Source: DASSWG01 sp035705295 (lineage in GTDB: Bacteria; Bacteroidota; Bacteroidia; Flavobacteriales; Flavobacteriaceae). Taken from it: 33,503 bases of DNA. Shown here one piece after another: positions 6,415-14,038 of this stretch. The stretch spans positions 1 through 33,503 of the forward strand of contig DASSWG010000091.1 of the NCBI GenBank assembly GCA_035705295.1, in the 5' to 3' direction. The stretch's first letter is position 1. Each line of letters opens with the position of its first letter. A model generated the notes under the pieces. The model had not been told where the DNA came from and searched no databases. It worked only from the letters and a program-made list of their open reading frames with translations. Both the position numbers and the translations under genes were made by a program.

Positions 6415-8919
6415 ATGAACCAACCTTTTGCCCCAAAGAAAACCTTGTTTTTCCTGTGTTTTGTTTTATCAACTTTCTTCGCACAAGCACAATTAAAAAC
6501 CCATGAAATTAGTGGAAGAATCGTGGACAAAGCCAGTGGAACTCCTTTGGTTTACGCCACGGTTACCATTCAAGATTCCGAAACTTCACAAGTGGTGACC
6601 GGTGCGATCACCAATGATGCCGGCGAATTTTCCGTAAGGGTCGTTCCCGGAACATACAACATCAAATTCGAGTATATTTCATACGAGCCAAAAACCATTT
6701 CCAACAAAACAATAGACTCCAATGTTGATTTGGGAAATATCGCATTGAGTTATGCCGCAAGCGATTTGGATGCGGTTTATGTTAGGGCGGAAACCACCCA
6801 AGTGGAAGTGCGTTTGGACAAAAAAATATACAACATCGGAAAAGACCTCACCACACAAGGCGCAACGGTCACCGATGCGTTGAGCAACGTTCCTTCCGTG
6901 ACCGTGGATGTTGACGGAACCATCAATTTGCGCGGAAATTCGAACGTAAAAATACTCATCAACGGAAAACCTTCGGCGCTCACCGGTTTTGGTTCTGACG
7001 CTTTGCAACAATTGCCCGCCGACGCCATCGAAAAAGTGGAAGTGATCACCAGTCCTTCCGCCCGTTACAGTGCCGAAGGAACCGCAGGGATTATCAATAT
7101 TGTGCTTCGAAAGGAAAAAACTTTGGGCCTCAACGGTTCGTTCTCCGCCAATTTGGGAGTGCCGACCAGCAGCGGGCTTTCGGGAAACCTTAATTTGCGC
7201 ACCGATAATTTCAATATTTTTACCACTTTGGGAACCTATTATCGCGATGCGCCGGGTTCCGCATTTTATGACAATCACTATTTCAACCAAACCGACAGCC
7301 TTGGAAATGTTATCGAGCCCATGTTTGACCGTGTGACCGAAAATCGTGAATACGACCGCTTTCGCAAAGGCTTCTACACCAATACGGGAATGGAATATTA
7401 TATCAATGATCAATCTTCCATTATTGGAAGCGTTTTTATGCGGTTTGGCGACGATGAAGTGACTACCACCAATTACACCGACCGGTTTAAAAATGGGACG
7501 TTGGAAGAACAGTCCATTCGCGAAGAAACCGAATTCGAAGAAGATGAAAGCTATCAATTTTCGTTGAATTATTTCAATAATTTCAATGATGAAGGCCATA
7601 AATTGACCGTGGACCTGCAATACGAAAACGACTCGGAAATCCGCCGTACCTATATTGACGATACGGAAATTTTCCCGGTAAACACTCAACTTCCGTCCGA
7701 ACGAATTTTTGAAGAAGAAATCGAAAATGAGTTTTTGGTAAAGGCCGACTATGTGTTGCCAATGGGCGAAGCGCAGTTCGAGGCCGGATACAAAGGCAGT
7801 TTTGAAAACGAAACCACCGATTACCAGTTGTTGGCGCAAGAAACCCCCGATGGCGAATTTATGGTGGACAAAGGTTTGACCAACGTGTTCGATTATACCG
7901 AAAATGTGAATGCCCTTTACGCACAATACGGAAACAAATTCGGGAAATTCTCCTTTCTCTTGGGCCTGCGCTTGGAAAACACCCAACTTAAAGGCGAAAT
8001 CGATTCGGAATATGCCAATCCGGAAGATTTGGAAGAAGAATTGGGTGTCGATATAGATTTCAACTTCAATAAAAATTATTTGGGGCTTTTCCCAACCGTT
8101 AACCTTATTTATGAACTTGGAGAAAAAGAAAACATCACTTTGGGCTACAACCGGCGCATCAACCGACCGCGTGGTTGGTACATCAATCCTTTTCCGTCGC
8201 GTTCGAGCCGGACGAACATTTTTCAGGGAAACCCCGACTTGGACCCCGCTTTTTCGAACGCTTTCGATTTGGGCTATTTGAAACGTTGGAAAAAAGTGAC
8301 CTTGACTTCTTCCATTTATTACCAACGCGAAACGAACGCTTTTGAACGCATTCAAGAAACCACCGGCGAATATTACAACGGCGTGGAAATTATCCGATCC
8401 ATTCCCATCAACTTATCTTCCAATGATCGATATGGGTTCGAAGCTGGGGTGATATACAATCCCGAAGATTGGTTGCGTTTGAACGGAAGTTTCAACTTTT
8501 ACAAATACGAATCCGAAGGTGAATTCAACGGGGTCGATTACGGCGCTTCGAGCACGAGTTGGTTCGCTCGGTTCAGTTCAAAAGTGGAGCTTCCTGCAAA
8601 AATCGATTGGCAAACCAGCGCTTTTTATCGTGGCCCGCGCGAATCCGCTCAAACAGAAACCGAAGGATTGTTTTCTTTGAATTTGGCACTCAGCAAAGAC
8701 ATCATCGACGACAATGCCACCATTTCCTTGAACGTTCGCGATTTGTTGAATTCGCGCAAACGAAATTCCATTACCACGACGGACCGGTTTATTTCCGAAA
8801 GTGAATTCCAATGGCGCTCGCGCAGCTTCAACATATCGTTCACCTATCGTTTCAACCAACCCAAAAAAAGACAGACCAGCAGTGGATTTGAAGGCGGTGA
8901 TGAAGGTGGCGGATTTTAA
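6415..8919 (+). CDS. TonB-dependent receptor-like outer-membrane beta-barrel protein
   Basis: An 834-residue outer-membrane protein. A signal peptide ends near residue 25 (FFAQA). A carboxypeptidase-regulatory-like domain follows (about 30-110; ISGRIVDKASGTPLVYATV, ending FEYISYEP). The plug domain spans about 145-235, with GTINLRGNSNVKILINGKPS and ITSPSARYSAEGTAGIINIVLRK. The rest is a beta-barrel rich in alternating aromatic strands, and the tail is Gly-rich (EGGDEGGGF). The plug and barrel resemble the Bacteroidota family Pfam calls OMP_b-brl_3, whose substrates are mostly unknown. No SusD partner or transport genes are adjacent, so the ligand cannot be inferred. It starts 70 bases after a terminator and ends before a bidirectional terminator, so it is probably monocistronic. 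No canonical -7 element is seen upstream. Confidence 0.9.
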   Translation: MNQPFAPKKTLFFLCFVLSTFFAQAQLKTHEISGRIVDKASGTPLVYATVTIQDSETSQVVTGAITNDAGEFSVRVVPGTYNIKFEYISYEPKTISNKTIDSNVDLGNIALSYAASDLDAVYVRAETTQVEVRLDKKIYNIGKDLTTQGATVTDALSNVPSVTVDVDGTINLRGNSNVKILINGKPSALTGFGSDALQQLPADAIEKVEVITSPSARYSAEGTAGIINIVLRKEKTLGLNGSFSANLGVPTSSGLSGNLNLRTDNFNIFTTLGTYYRDAPGSAFYDNHYFNQTDSLGNVIEPMFDRVTENREYDRFRKGFYTNTGMEYYINDQSSIIGSVFMRFGDDEVTTTNYTDRFKNGTLEEQSIREETEFEEDESYQFSLNYFNNFNDEGHKLTVDLQYENDSEIRRTYIDDTEIFPVNTQLPSERIFEEEIENEFLVKADYVLPMGEAQFEAGYKGSFENETTDYQLLAQETPDGEFMVDKGLTNVFDYTENVNALYAQYGNKFGKFSFLLGLRLENTQLKGEIDSEYANPEDLEEELGVDIDFNFNKNYLGLFPTVNLIYELGEKENITLGYNRRINRPRGWYINPFPSRSSRTNIFQGNPDLDPAFSNAFDLGYLKRWKKVTLTSSIYYQRETNAFERIQETTGEYYNGVEIIRSIPINLSSNDRYGFEAGVIYNPEDWLRLNGSFNFYKYESEGEFNGVDYGASSTSWFARFSSKVELPAKIDWQTSAFYRGPRESAQTETEGLFSLNLALSKDIIDDNATISLNVRDLLNSRKRNSITTTDRFISESEFQWRSRSFNISFTYRFNQPKKRQTSSGFEGGDEGGGF

Positions 8920-8995
8920 GGAAACCCTTTCCTTGAAAGGGCATAGGACTCGGATCCAAGCAAAAATTTTCACCAAGCAAGAATGAAAAGCAATA

Positions 8996-9033
8996 AAAAA
9001 AGGAAGTTCCAAAAATTTGGAACTTCCTTTTTT
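8996..9033. terminator. Bidirectional terminator, 18-bp perfect stem
   Basis: Arms AAAAAAGGAAGTTCCAAA (8996-9013) and TTTGGAACTTCCTTTTTT (9016-9033) are perfectly complementary, with A and T runs on both outer edges. It serves the receptor gene on the plus strand and the small membrane gene on the minus strand. Confidence 0.92.
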
Positions 9034-9054
9034 ATCTCAAAATAACCGAATGGG

Positions 9055-9237
9055 TTATTGCTTGTTTTTTTCGATTTCGGCCTCCCTTTTTTTGGTTGCC
9101 TTTTTCTCTTTCATGCGTTCCATCAACGAACCACCGATCCAATAGGGAATGATGGAGGTCAAAAAAAGCATGAGCCAAAATCCTGCCGTGAAGATAAGCA
9201 AGAACACCAAAAAGCCGAGGTACTGATCGAATTCCAT
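9055..9237 (-). CDS. Small membrane protein, hypothetical
   Basis: A 60-residue protein with a hydrophobic N-terminal half (about residues 8-36: LGFLVFLLIF, then FWLMLFLTSIIPYWIGG, one or two helices). The C-terminal tail is strongly charged and helical (residues 40-60, rich in Lys and Glu), possibly a short cytoplasmic coiled coil. I do not recognise a named family. The start is supported by an exact -7 element 25 bases upstream, and the shared terminator lies just past the stop. These flanking signals make it a convincing gene despite its size. Confidence 0.65.
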   Translation of the reverse strand: MEFDQYLGFLVFLLIFTAGFWLMLFLTSIIPYWIGGSLMERMKEKKATKKREAEIEKNKQ

Positions 9238-9262
9238 AATTTTTTATTTCATATAGTTGATG

Positions 9263-9270
9263 CAAAAATA
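9263..9270 (-). promoter_or_regulatory. -7 promoter element TATTTTTG for the small membrane gene
   Basis: Exact TAnnTTTG on the minus strand, 25 bases upstream of the ATG at 9237. Confidence 0.6.
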
Positions 9271-9417
9271 AGAATTTTAGCGTTTTTTGAACACTTTTTT
9301 CGGTACTTTTTTTTCAGTTGAAATTTATTTCGCATTCCATTTCGACTTTTGTTTGAAAAACAAATGGCTTTCTACTTGATATTTGTCAAAATCATTCCTG
9401 ATTTGTTTCGAAATAAG

Positions 9418-9425
9418 TAAATTTG
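9418..9425 (+). promoter_or_regulatory. -7 promoter element TAAATTTG for fumC
   Basis: Exact TAnnTTTG, 27 bases upstream of the fumC ATG at 9453. A TTTG lies at 9402-9405, closer than expected for a -33 element. Confidence 0.65.
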
Positions 9426-9452
9426 TCCTTCAAAAAATAACGATCAAAAATT

Positions 9453-10850
9453 ATGGAATACCGAGTTGAAAAAGATACCATGGGCGAAGTCAAAGTGCCC
9501 GCGGACAAACTTTGGGGCGCACAAACCGAACGTTCGTTGAACAATTTCAAAATTGGCCCACGGGCTTCGATGCCGTTGGAAATCATATATGGTTTTGCCT
9601 ATCTTAAAAAAGCAGCGGCCCATACCAATGCGGAACTCGGTGTACTTCCCGAAGAAAAACGCGATTTGATTTCCGCCGTTTGCGATGAAATTTTGGAAGG
9701 AAAACACGACGATCAATTTCCATTGGTGATTTGGCAAACCGGTTCGGGCACGCAAAGTAATATGAACGTGAACGAGGTGATCGCCAACCGCGCGCACCAA
9801 TTGGCTGGAAAAAAAATTGGCGAAGGCGAAAAAACCTTGGCGCCGAACGACGATGTGAACAAATCGCAATCTTCCAACGATACTTTCCCCACAGGAATGC
9901 ATATTGCCGCATATACAAAAATCGTGGAAACGACGATTCCCGGCGTTCAAAAATTACGCGACGAGCTTCAGCGAAAAGCGGACGCGTTCGAAGAAGTTGT
10001 GAAAATTGGCCGCACACATTTTATGGACGCCACTCCACTCACCTTGGGCCAAGAATTCAGCGGATATGTTTCGCAGTTGGGCCACGGATTGAAAGCCTTG
10101 GAAAACACCTTGCCACATTTGGGCGAACTGGCTTTGGGTGGAACCGCCGTCGGCACCGGGTTGAACACACCCAAAGGTTATTCGGAAGAAGTGGCGGAAA
10201 CCATTGCAAAATTCACCGGATTGCCGTTCACTTCCGCAAAAAACAAATTTGAAGCCTTGGCCGCGCACGATGCATTGGTAGAAACCCACGGAGCCTTAAA
10301 ACAACTCGCCGTTTCGCTGAACAAAATTGCCAATGACATCCGAATGTTGGCTTCTGGTCCCCGGAGCGGGATTGGCGAAATCAGCATTCCGGCGAACGAA
10401 CCCGGTTCCTCCATTATGCCCGGAAAAGTGAACCCGACCCAATGCGAAGCCTTGACCATGGTTTGCGCACAAGTGATCGGAAACGACGTGGCCATTGGCG
10501 TGGGCGGAATGCAAGGTCAATTTGAACTCAACGTTTTCAAACCCGTAATGGCGGCCAATTTCTTGCAAAGCGCAGAATTATTGGGCGATGCGTGTGTTTC
10601 CTTTGCCGAACATTGCGCCAGCGGAATCGAACCCAACAAACCACGCATCGAAGAATTGTTGAAAAACAGTTTGATGCTGGTGACCGCTTTGAACACAAAA
10701 ATTGGGTATTACAAAGCCGCTGAAATTGCCAACACGGCCCATAAAAACGGAACCACTTTGCGCGAAGAAGCCGTGAATTTGGGCTACACCTCCGCCGAAG
10801 AATTCGACGAATGGGTAAAACCGGAAGATATGATTGGAAGAAAAGAGTGA
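9453..10850 (+). CDS. fumC: Class II fumarate hydratase
   Basis: Interconverts fumarate and L-malate in the citric acid cycle, without an iron-sulfur cluster. The 465-residue protein shows all class II signatures: the TGSGTQSNMNVNEVIANRA segment, SSNDTFPTGMHIA, and GRTHFMDATPLTLGQ with the active-site histidine at about 189. The signature loop GSSIMPGKVNPTQCEA carries the catalytic serine at about 319-320. The N-terminus YRVEKDTMGEVKVPADKLWGAQTERS is typical, so the ATG at 9453 is right. A -7 promoter element precedes it and both neighbours are on the other strand, so it is probably monocistronic. Confidence 0.97.
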   Translation: MEYRVEKDTMGEVKVPADKLWGAQTERSLNNFKIGPRASMPLEIIYGFAYLKKAAAHTNAELGVLPEEKRDLISAVCDEILEGKHDDQFPLVIWQTGSGTQSNMNVNEVIANRAHQLAGKKIGEGEKTLAPNDDVNKSQSSNDTFPTGMHIAAYTKIVETTIPGVQKLRDELQRKADAFEEVVKIGRTHFMDATPLTLGQEFSGYVSQLGHGLKALENTLPHLGELALGGTAVGTGLNTPKGYSEEVAETIAKFTGLPFTSAKNKFEALAAHDALVETHGALKQLAVSLNKIANDIRMLASGPRSGIGEISIPANEPGSSIMPGKVNPTQCEALTMVCAQVIGNDVAIGVGGMQGQFELNVFKPVMAANFLQSAELLGDACVSFAEHCASGIEPNKPRIEELLKNSLMLVTALNTKIGYYKAAEIANTAHKNGTTLREEAVNLGYTSAEEFDEWVKPEDMIGRKE

Positions 10851-10891
10851 TAAATGTCAATAGCTAAAAGAATAGCATCTTGAAGGTTTTG

Positions 10892-10909
10892 AGTTTTTAT
10901 TGAAAAACT
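10892..10909 (+). terminator. Possible weak terminator after fumC
   Basis: Arms AGTTTTT and AAAAACT flank an ATTG loop. The stem is AT-rich and lacks a clean T run, so termination here is uncertain. The rest of 10851-11051 shows no gene. Confidence 0.3.
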
Positions 10910-11051
10910 ATGTTATTGTTCTATTAGAAACCTATCCGCGACCTTTTGGTTTGCAAAGTATAAATTTTCTTTTTTTGAACAGAGATGTTAATTGATGGGG
11001 TTTTTCATTTAAAAATTTCGGCAACTAATTTTTGCTGCCAATAAACGCTCT

Positions 11052-11360
11052 TCAAGAAACCACTTCCGCTTCAATAATCATTTCCGAAGGTTTGTTTTGG
11101 CCTTTCCAAACGAAAGTGTACAACCACATTAAAGTGAAAGTTGGCACCACATCAGTGAAGGGCAATATTTCTTCCAAAAAAGTGACCCCTGCCATAATTT
11201 TTCCTTTTTTGCCCGGATACATTTGCAGCATTTTTCGACTGGCAATCGGCGCCCATAGTATATCCAAAAAAGGACCAATGACGGGAATCGCCATAGTTGC
11301 CATACCAACGACGTCGTACAACAAACTTTTGCGCAGCAACTTATATTTTTCTTTTTGCAT
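11052..11360 (-). CDS. Small membrane protein downstream of msrA, hypothetical
   Basis: A 102-residue protein with two or three hydrophobic segments: about 15-37 (VVGMATMAIPVIGPFLDILWAP) and about 66-88 (LPFTDVVPTFTLMWLYTFVW). A positively charged linker between them contains SRKMLQMYPGKKGK. The N-terminus is basic and the C-terminus acidic. I do not recognise a named family; similar short two-helix proteins are common in Flavobacteriia. It starts 54 bases after the msrA stop on the same strand with no promoter or terminator between, so the two are probably co-transcribed. That suggests, but does not show, a role in envelope or stress maintenance. Confidence 0.65.
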   Translation of the reverse strand: MQKEKYKLLRKSLLYDVVGMATMAIPVIGPFLDILWAPIASRKMLQMYPGKKGKIMAGVTFLEEILPFTDVVPTFTLMWLYTFVWKGQNKPSEMIIEAEVVS

Positions 11361-11414
11361 TTTGAATCGTTTTAAAAATGAAAAGCAAAAAAAGTGCCAG
11401 TTCTGGTAAAAATC

Positions 11415-11957
11415 TTATTTCCTCAATTTCCCGGCAAAAGTAGCACGCAATTTTTGAAGTTTTGGATCAATCACCGCTTGGCAATAGGCATTTTCGCGAT
11501 GGGTTTGGTAGAAATTCTGGTGCGATTCTTCCGCGGTATAAAAATCGGTGGCCGCAACGATTTCGGTCACTATTTTTCCTTCAAAATATTCCTCGTTAAG
11601 TTCTTTGATCATCACTTCTGCAAGTTGTTTTTGCGTTTCGGAATTATAAAAAACAACACTTCGGTATTGGCTTCCAATATCGTTTCCTTGCCGGTTCAAA
11701 GTCGTGGGATCGTGGATGGTGAAAAAAACCAGCAACAATTCGCGGTAGCTGATTTTTTCCGGGTCGAATTCCAGTTGCACCACTTCCGCATGGCCGGTAT
11801 TGCCTTTCACGACTTCGCGATAGGCGGGGTTTTTCACCGTGCCTCCCATAAATCCGGAGGTGATTTTTTGTACGCCATCGAGCTTTTGAAAAACCGCTTC
11901 CAGGCACCAAAAACAACCGCCGGCGAATGTTGCGGTTTCCATATTTTCTGTTGACAT
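11415..11957 (-). CDS. msrA: Peptide-methionine (S)-S-oxide reductase MsrA
   Basis: Reduces S-sulfoxides of methionine in oxidised proteins, using thioredoxin. The 180-residue product has the catalytic motif GGCFWC (Cys15 nucleophile, second Cys at 18). Other family blocks are SGFMGGTVKNPAYREV, the GHAEVVQLEFDP strand, FFTIHDPTTLNRQGNDIGSQYRS and the C-terminal HQNFYQTH with the tail reaching RATFAGKLRK. No MsrB domain is fused. A Met at residue 6 could also be the start, but the ATG at 11957 is well placed, 17 bases after a perfect -7 element. There is no signal peptide, so it is cytoplasmic. Confidence 0.95.
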   Translation of the reverse strand: MSTENMETATFAGGCFWCLEAVFQKLDGVQKITSGFMGGTVKNPAYREVVKGNTGHAEVVQLEFDPEKISYRELLLVFFTIHDPTTLNRQGNDIGSQYRSVVFYNSETQKQLAEVMIKELNEEYFEGKIVTEIVAATDFYTAEESHQNFYQTHRENAYCQAVIDPKLQKLRATFAGKLRK

Positions 11958-11974
11958 GGTTCAATAATTTGGTT

Positions 11975-11982
11975 CAAAAATA
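11975..11982 (-). promoter_or_regulatory. -7 promoter element TATTTTTG for msrA
   Basis: Exact TAnnTTTG on the minus strand, 17 bases upstream of the ATG. A TTTG on the same strand at 11998-12001 leaves a 15-base spacer and may be the -33 element. Confidence 0.65.
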
Positions 11983-12076
11983 CCGAAAATACCTCTGCAA
12001 ACAGTTTATTTAACGCTACTTTCATCCAAATTTTTTTCAATGGTTTTTTCGGATAAATTTTATTGCAAAAGTTCCG

Positions 12077-12084
12077 TACCTTCG
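12077..12084 (+). promoter_or_regulatory. -7-like element TACCTTCG for lolD
   Basis: Seven of eight matches to TAnnTTTG, 20 bases before the ATG at 12105. It lies within the longer open frame, supporting the shorter protein. Confidence 0.5.
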
Positions 12085-12104
12085 CTTTTTCACAATTTCA
12101 ACCC

Positions 12105-12767
12105 ATGATCCACGCAAAAGGAATCCATAAATACTACGGCGAACTGCACGTTTTGAAAGGTGTTGACCTTCACATTAAAAAAAATGAAATTGTTTCGATC
12201 GTGGGGGCTTCGGGAGCGGGAAAAACCACGCTTTTGCACATTTTGGGAACCCTGGACCAAGCGCATAAAAAAACAAGAAACGAATTGAAAATAAACCAAG
12301 TGGACGTGAACTCACTTTCCGCAAAGGAACTGTCCAAGTTCAGGAACCAACACATTGGGTTCATTTTTCAATTCCATCAATTGTTGCCGGAATTCACCGC
12401 TTTGGAAAATATATGTTTGCCAGCTTTTATTAACAAAACCCCAAAAGAAGAAGCAGAAAAACAGGCCGAAAAATTGCTGGGGTTCTTGGGGATTTCTGAC
12501 AGAAAACACCACAAACCCAATGAACTCAGTGGCGGTGAGCAACAACGCGTGGCCGTGGCGCGGGCATTGATCAATAACCCAGCAGTGATACTTGCCGACG
12601 AACCTTCGGGAAATTTGGACAGCGAATCGGCGGAAAACCTGCACCAATTGTTTTTTAAACTTCGTGAGGAGTTTGGACAAACTTTCGTAATCGTTACCCA
12701 CAACGAAGAATTGGCCAATATGGCCGATCGAAAATTGACCATGGTCGATGGAAACATCATTCAATGA
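12105..12767 (+). CDS. lolD: LolD-like lipoprotein-releasing ABC transporter ATPase
   Basis: Cytoplasmic ATPase of the type that powers extraction of lipoproteins from the inner membrane (LolCDE) or related MacB-type systems. The 220 residues contain Walker A GASGAGKT (34-41), a Q-loop FIFQFHQLLPEFTALEN, the signature LSGGEQQR (141-148), Walker B VILADEP (Asp165, Glu166) and the H-loop FVIVTHNEEL. The segment LLPEFTALENICLPA is typical of the LolD/FtsE/MacB group. No permease gene is adjacent, so the partner membrane subunit must be elsewhere. The frame is open for 14 codons upstream (TTG at 12063), but the ATG at 12105 is preferred: a -7-like element lies within that extension and family members begin with a short strand such as MIHAKGIHKYY. 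Confidence 0.85.
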   Translation: MIHAKGIHKYYGELHVLKGVDLHIKKNEIVSIVGASGAGKTTLLHILGTLDQAHKKTRNELKINQVDVNSLSAKELSKFRNQHIGFIFQFHQLLPEFTALENICLPAFINKTPKEEAEKQAEKLLGFLGISDRKHHKPNELSGGEQQRVAVARALINNPAVILADEPSGNLDSESAENLHQLFFKLREEFGQTFVIVTHNEELANMADRKLTMVDGNIIQ

Positions 12768-12855
12768 GCTTGTTTCCAAACAATTAAATTTTTCATAAAA
12801 GTCTGGATTTGCCCGAAAAATTCCCTATTTTTAAAAAAAGTAAGCTCTAAAAATC

Positions 12856-13251
12856 ATGAAAAATAGTTGCTATTTATTGTTTATTGGCTTGTTCGTTTAT
12901 GCGTGTGCTTCGACAAAAGACAAAAACATGGACGATGACATGGCCAAAAAAGACACCGTTCGGATCGCCAACGACAGTTTGGACTACGAAGTGATTATTT
13001 TCGAGCCGGGTTTTGATACGTGGTTGGTAACACAACTTCCCATCGAATCTTACTCAACGGAATATTTGGAAGCCAAAAACCGACGTATGATCGCCGAATA
13101 CAACCGCCGGGCAATGAACCCTATGCGATATGGAAGCTTATATCCCATTACCATAAATTACGACCCCAATGTGCATTATGGGAAAAAAGTCAATTACATG
13201 CTTTACAACTACTTGGAATATTTTCAAGAAAAATACAACCAACGCTTATAA
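12856..13251 (+). CDS. DUF6146-like lipoprotein
   Basis: A 131-residue predicted lipoprotein. The short signal peptide ends in a lipobox, VYAC with Cys17, followed by a charged linker (about 20-35). The conserved body has the segments FEPGFDTWLVTQLPIESYSTEYLEAKNR and YNRRAMNP, then a C-terminal YNYLEYFQEKYNQRL. I recognise the pattern as DUF6146, a Bacteroidota family without known function. It opens a plus-strand run of five closely spaced genes ending in a TonB receptor and another lipoprotein. A near-match to the -7 element (TATTTTTA, 12826-12833) lies 22 bases upstream. Function unknown. Confidence 0.75.
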   Translation: MKNSCYLLFIGLFVYACASTKDKNMDDDMAKKDTVRIANDSLDYEVIIFEPGFDTWLVTQLPIESYSTEYLEAKNRRMIAEYNRRAMNPMRYGSLYPITINYDPNVHYGKKVNYMLYNYLEYFQEKYNQRL

Positions 13252-13257
13252 GATTTG

Positions 13258-13265
13258 TATTTTTG
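13258..13265 (+). promoter_or_regulatory. -7 element TATTTTTG four bases before an ATG
   Basis: Exact TAnnTTTG match. If used, the transcript would begin at or beside the ATG at 13270 and be leaderless. It could also be a chance match in an operon. Confidence 0.35.
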
Positions 13266-13269
13266 TGGC

Positions 13270-13593
13270 ATGGAAAAACTAAAAACGCGCTGGGGCATTT
13301 CTTCCAATTGGCAAATTTTTATCATTTTATTGGTGTTTTCCATCACCGGGTCTTCGTCGGTATATTTGGCTAAACCGGTGTTGGATTTCCTGCACATTGA
13401 CCGCGCTCAATTCAGCGACCCGTTTTGGTTCGGTGGGTTTGGGTATTACTCGCTCCGGGTTTTGTTGATTTTTCCAATTTATCAATTGCTACTGGTCGCC
13501 TATGGATGGATCTTTGGACAATTTGATTTCTTTTGGAACTTTGAAAAGAAAATGCTCAAACGAATGGGATTTGGAAAACTGATAAACAATTAA
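13270..13593 (+). CDS. DUF6787-like membrane protein
   Basis: A 107-residue membrane protein with two clear helices, about 14-35 (IFIILLVFSITGSSSVYLAKPV) and about 60-85 (YYSLRVLLIFPIYQLLLVAYGWIFG). The charged ends are characteristic: MEKLKTRWGISSNWQ at the start and FFWNFEKKMLKRMGF at the end. The pattern matches DUF6787, another Bacteroidota family without known function. It starts 18 bases after the DUF6146 gene. A TTG at 13255 in frame would add five residues, but the ATG at 13270 gives the expected MEKLKxRWG start. The next gene begins one base after its stop, so the genes are translationally close. Confidence 0.75.
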   Translation: MEKLKTRWGISSNWQIFIILLVFSITGSSSVYLAKPVLDFLHIDRAQFSDPFWFGGFGYYSLRVLLIFPIYQLLLVAYGWIFGQFDFFWNFEKKMLKRMGFGKLINN

Positions 13594-13594
13594 G

Positions 13595-13909
13595 TTGAAG
13601 TCTGCTCAAAAACAACTCGTAATCCTGCTTTCCCTTGCGGTCCTTTTTCCGTCGGGTGTAAGTTTTGCGCACGTTTTTTCCAATCACCAACACAAAGTTT
13701 GTCCCGATCATGGCGATGGGCATTTCCACCAAAAAAACCTGGATTGCGAATATTTCCAGTTTCGGCACAATCAAAATTTTCTTTCCGAAAACAAACCGGT
13801 TGTTTTGTTTGTTGCCCCTAATATTTCGGAAAAACCACTTTTACAGTATTTTTTTCTACCCAAACAGAACCCCTCCCCTTTTTTCCTTCGCGGCCCGCCC
13901 GTAAGTTGA
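13595..13909 (+). CDS. His/Cys-rich exported small protein, putative metal binder
   Basis: A 104-residue protein with an N-terminal hydrophobic signal (about 7-25, ending VSFA). A metal-ligand-like cluster follows: His26, His31, His33, Cys36, His39, His43, His45, Cys51 and His58. The C-terminus is hydrophobic and ends in FFLRGPPVS. The frame has no ATG. A TTG directly after the preceding stop codon gives a complete signal peptide, and an in-frame stop at 13583-13585 limits any extension. It lies between the DUF6787 gene and a TonB-dependent receptor. I do not recognise a named family. The cluster suggests it captures or senses a metal such as zinc or copper in the periplasm; this is inference from composition and context. 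Confidence 0.65.
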   Translation: MKSAQKQLVILLSLAVLFPSGVSFAHVFSNHQHKVCPDHGDGHFHQKNLDCEYFQFRHNQNFLSENKPVVLFVAPNISEKPLLQYFFLPKQNPSPFFLRGPPVS

Positions 13910-13917
13910 GTTAGCTT

Positions 13918-13981
13918 TTTATCACAAATAATTTTCAACATCGAACAGGAAACCAATTCCCAGTTTGGATTTTGTGATAAA
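13918..13981 (+). promoter_or_regulatory. Widely spaced 11-bp inverted repeat before the receptor gene
   Basis: TTTATCACAAA (13918-13928) and its exact reverse complement TTTGTGATAAA (13971-13981) are 42 bases apart. They could be two operator half-sites or the base of a leader RNA stem. A second hairpin, TGGCAA/TTGCCA (13989-14006), follows before the ATG. Confidence 0.45.
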
Positions 13982-14038
13982 TCAAACCTGGCAATTCATT
14001 TTGCCAATCCATAATTCTTAACTCACAACTTGCAAAAC

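Noticed and set aside
6679..8355. 558-residue open frame antisense to the large receptor gene
   Set aside because: It lies wholly within a well-supported receptor gene, has no recognisable domain and is rich in F, H, I and Q as expected for the complement of this gene's codon use.
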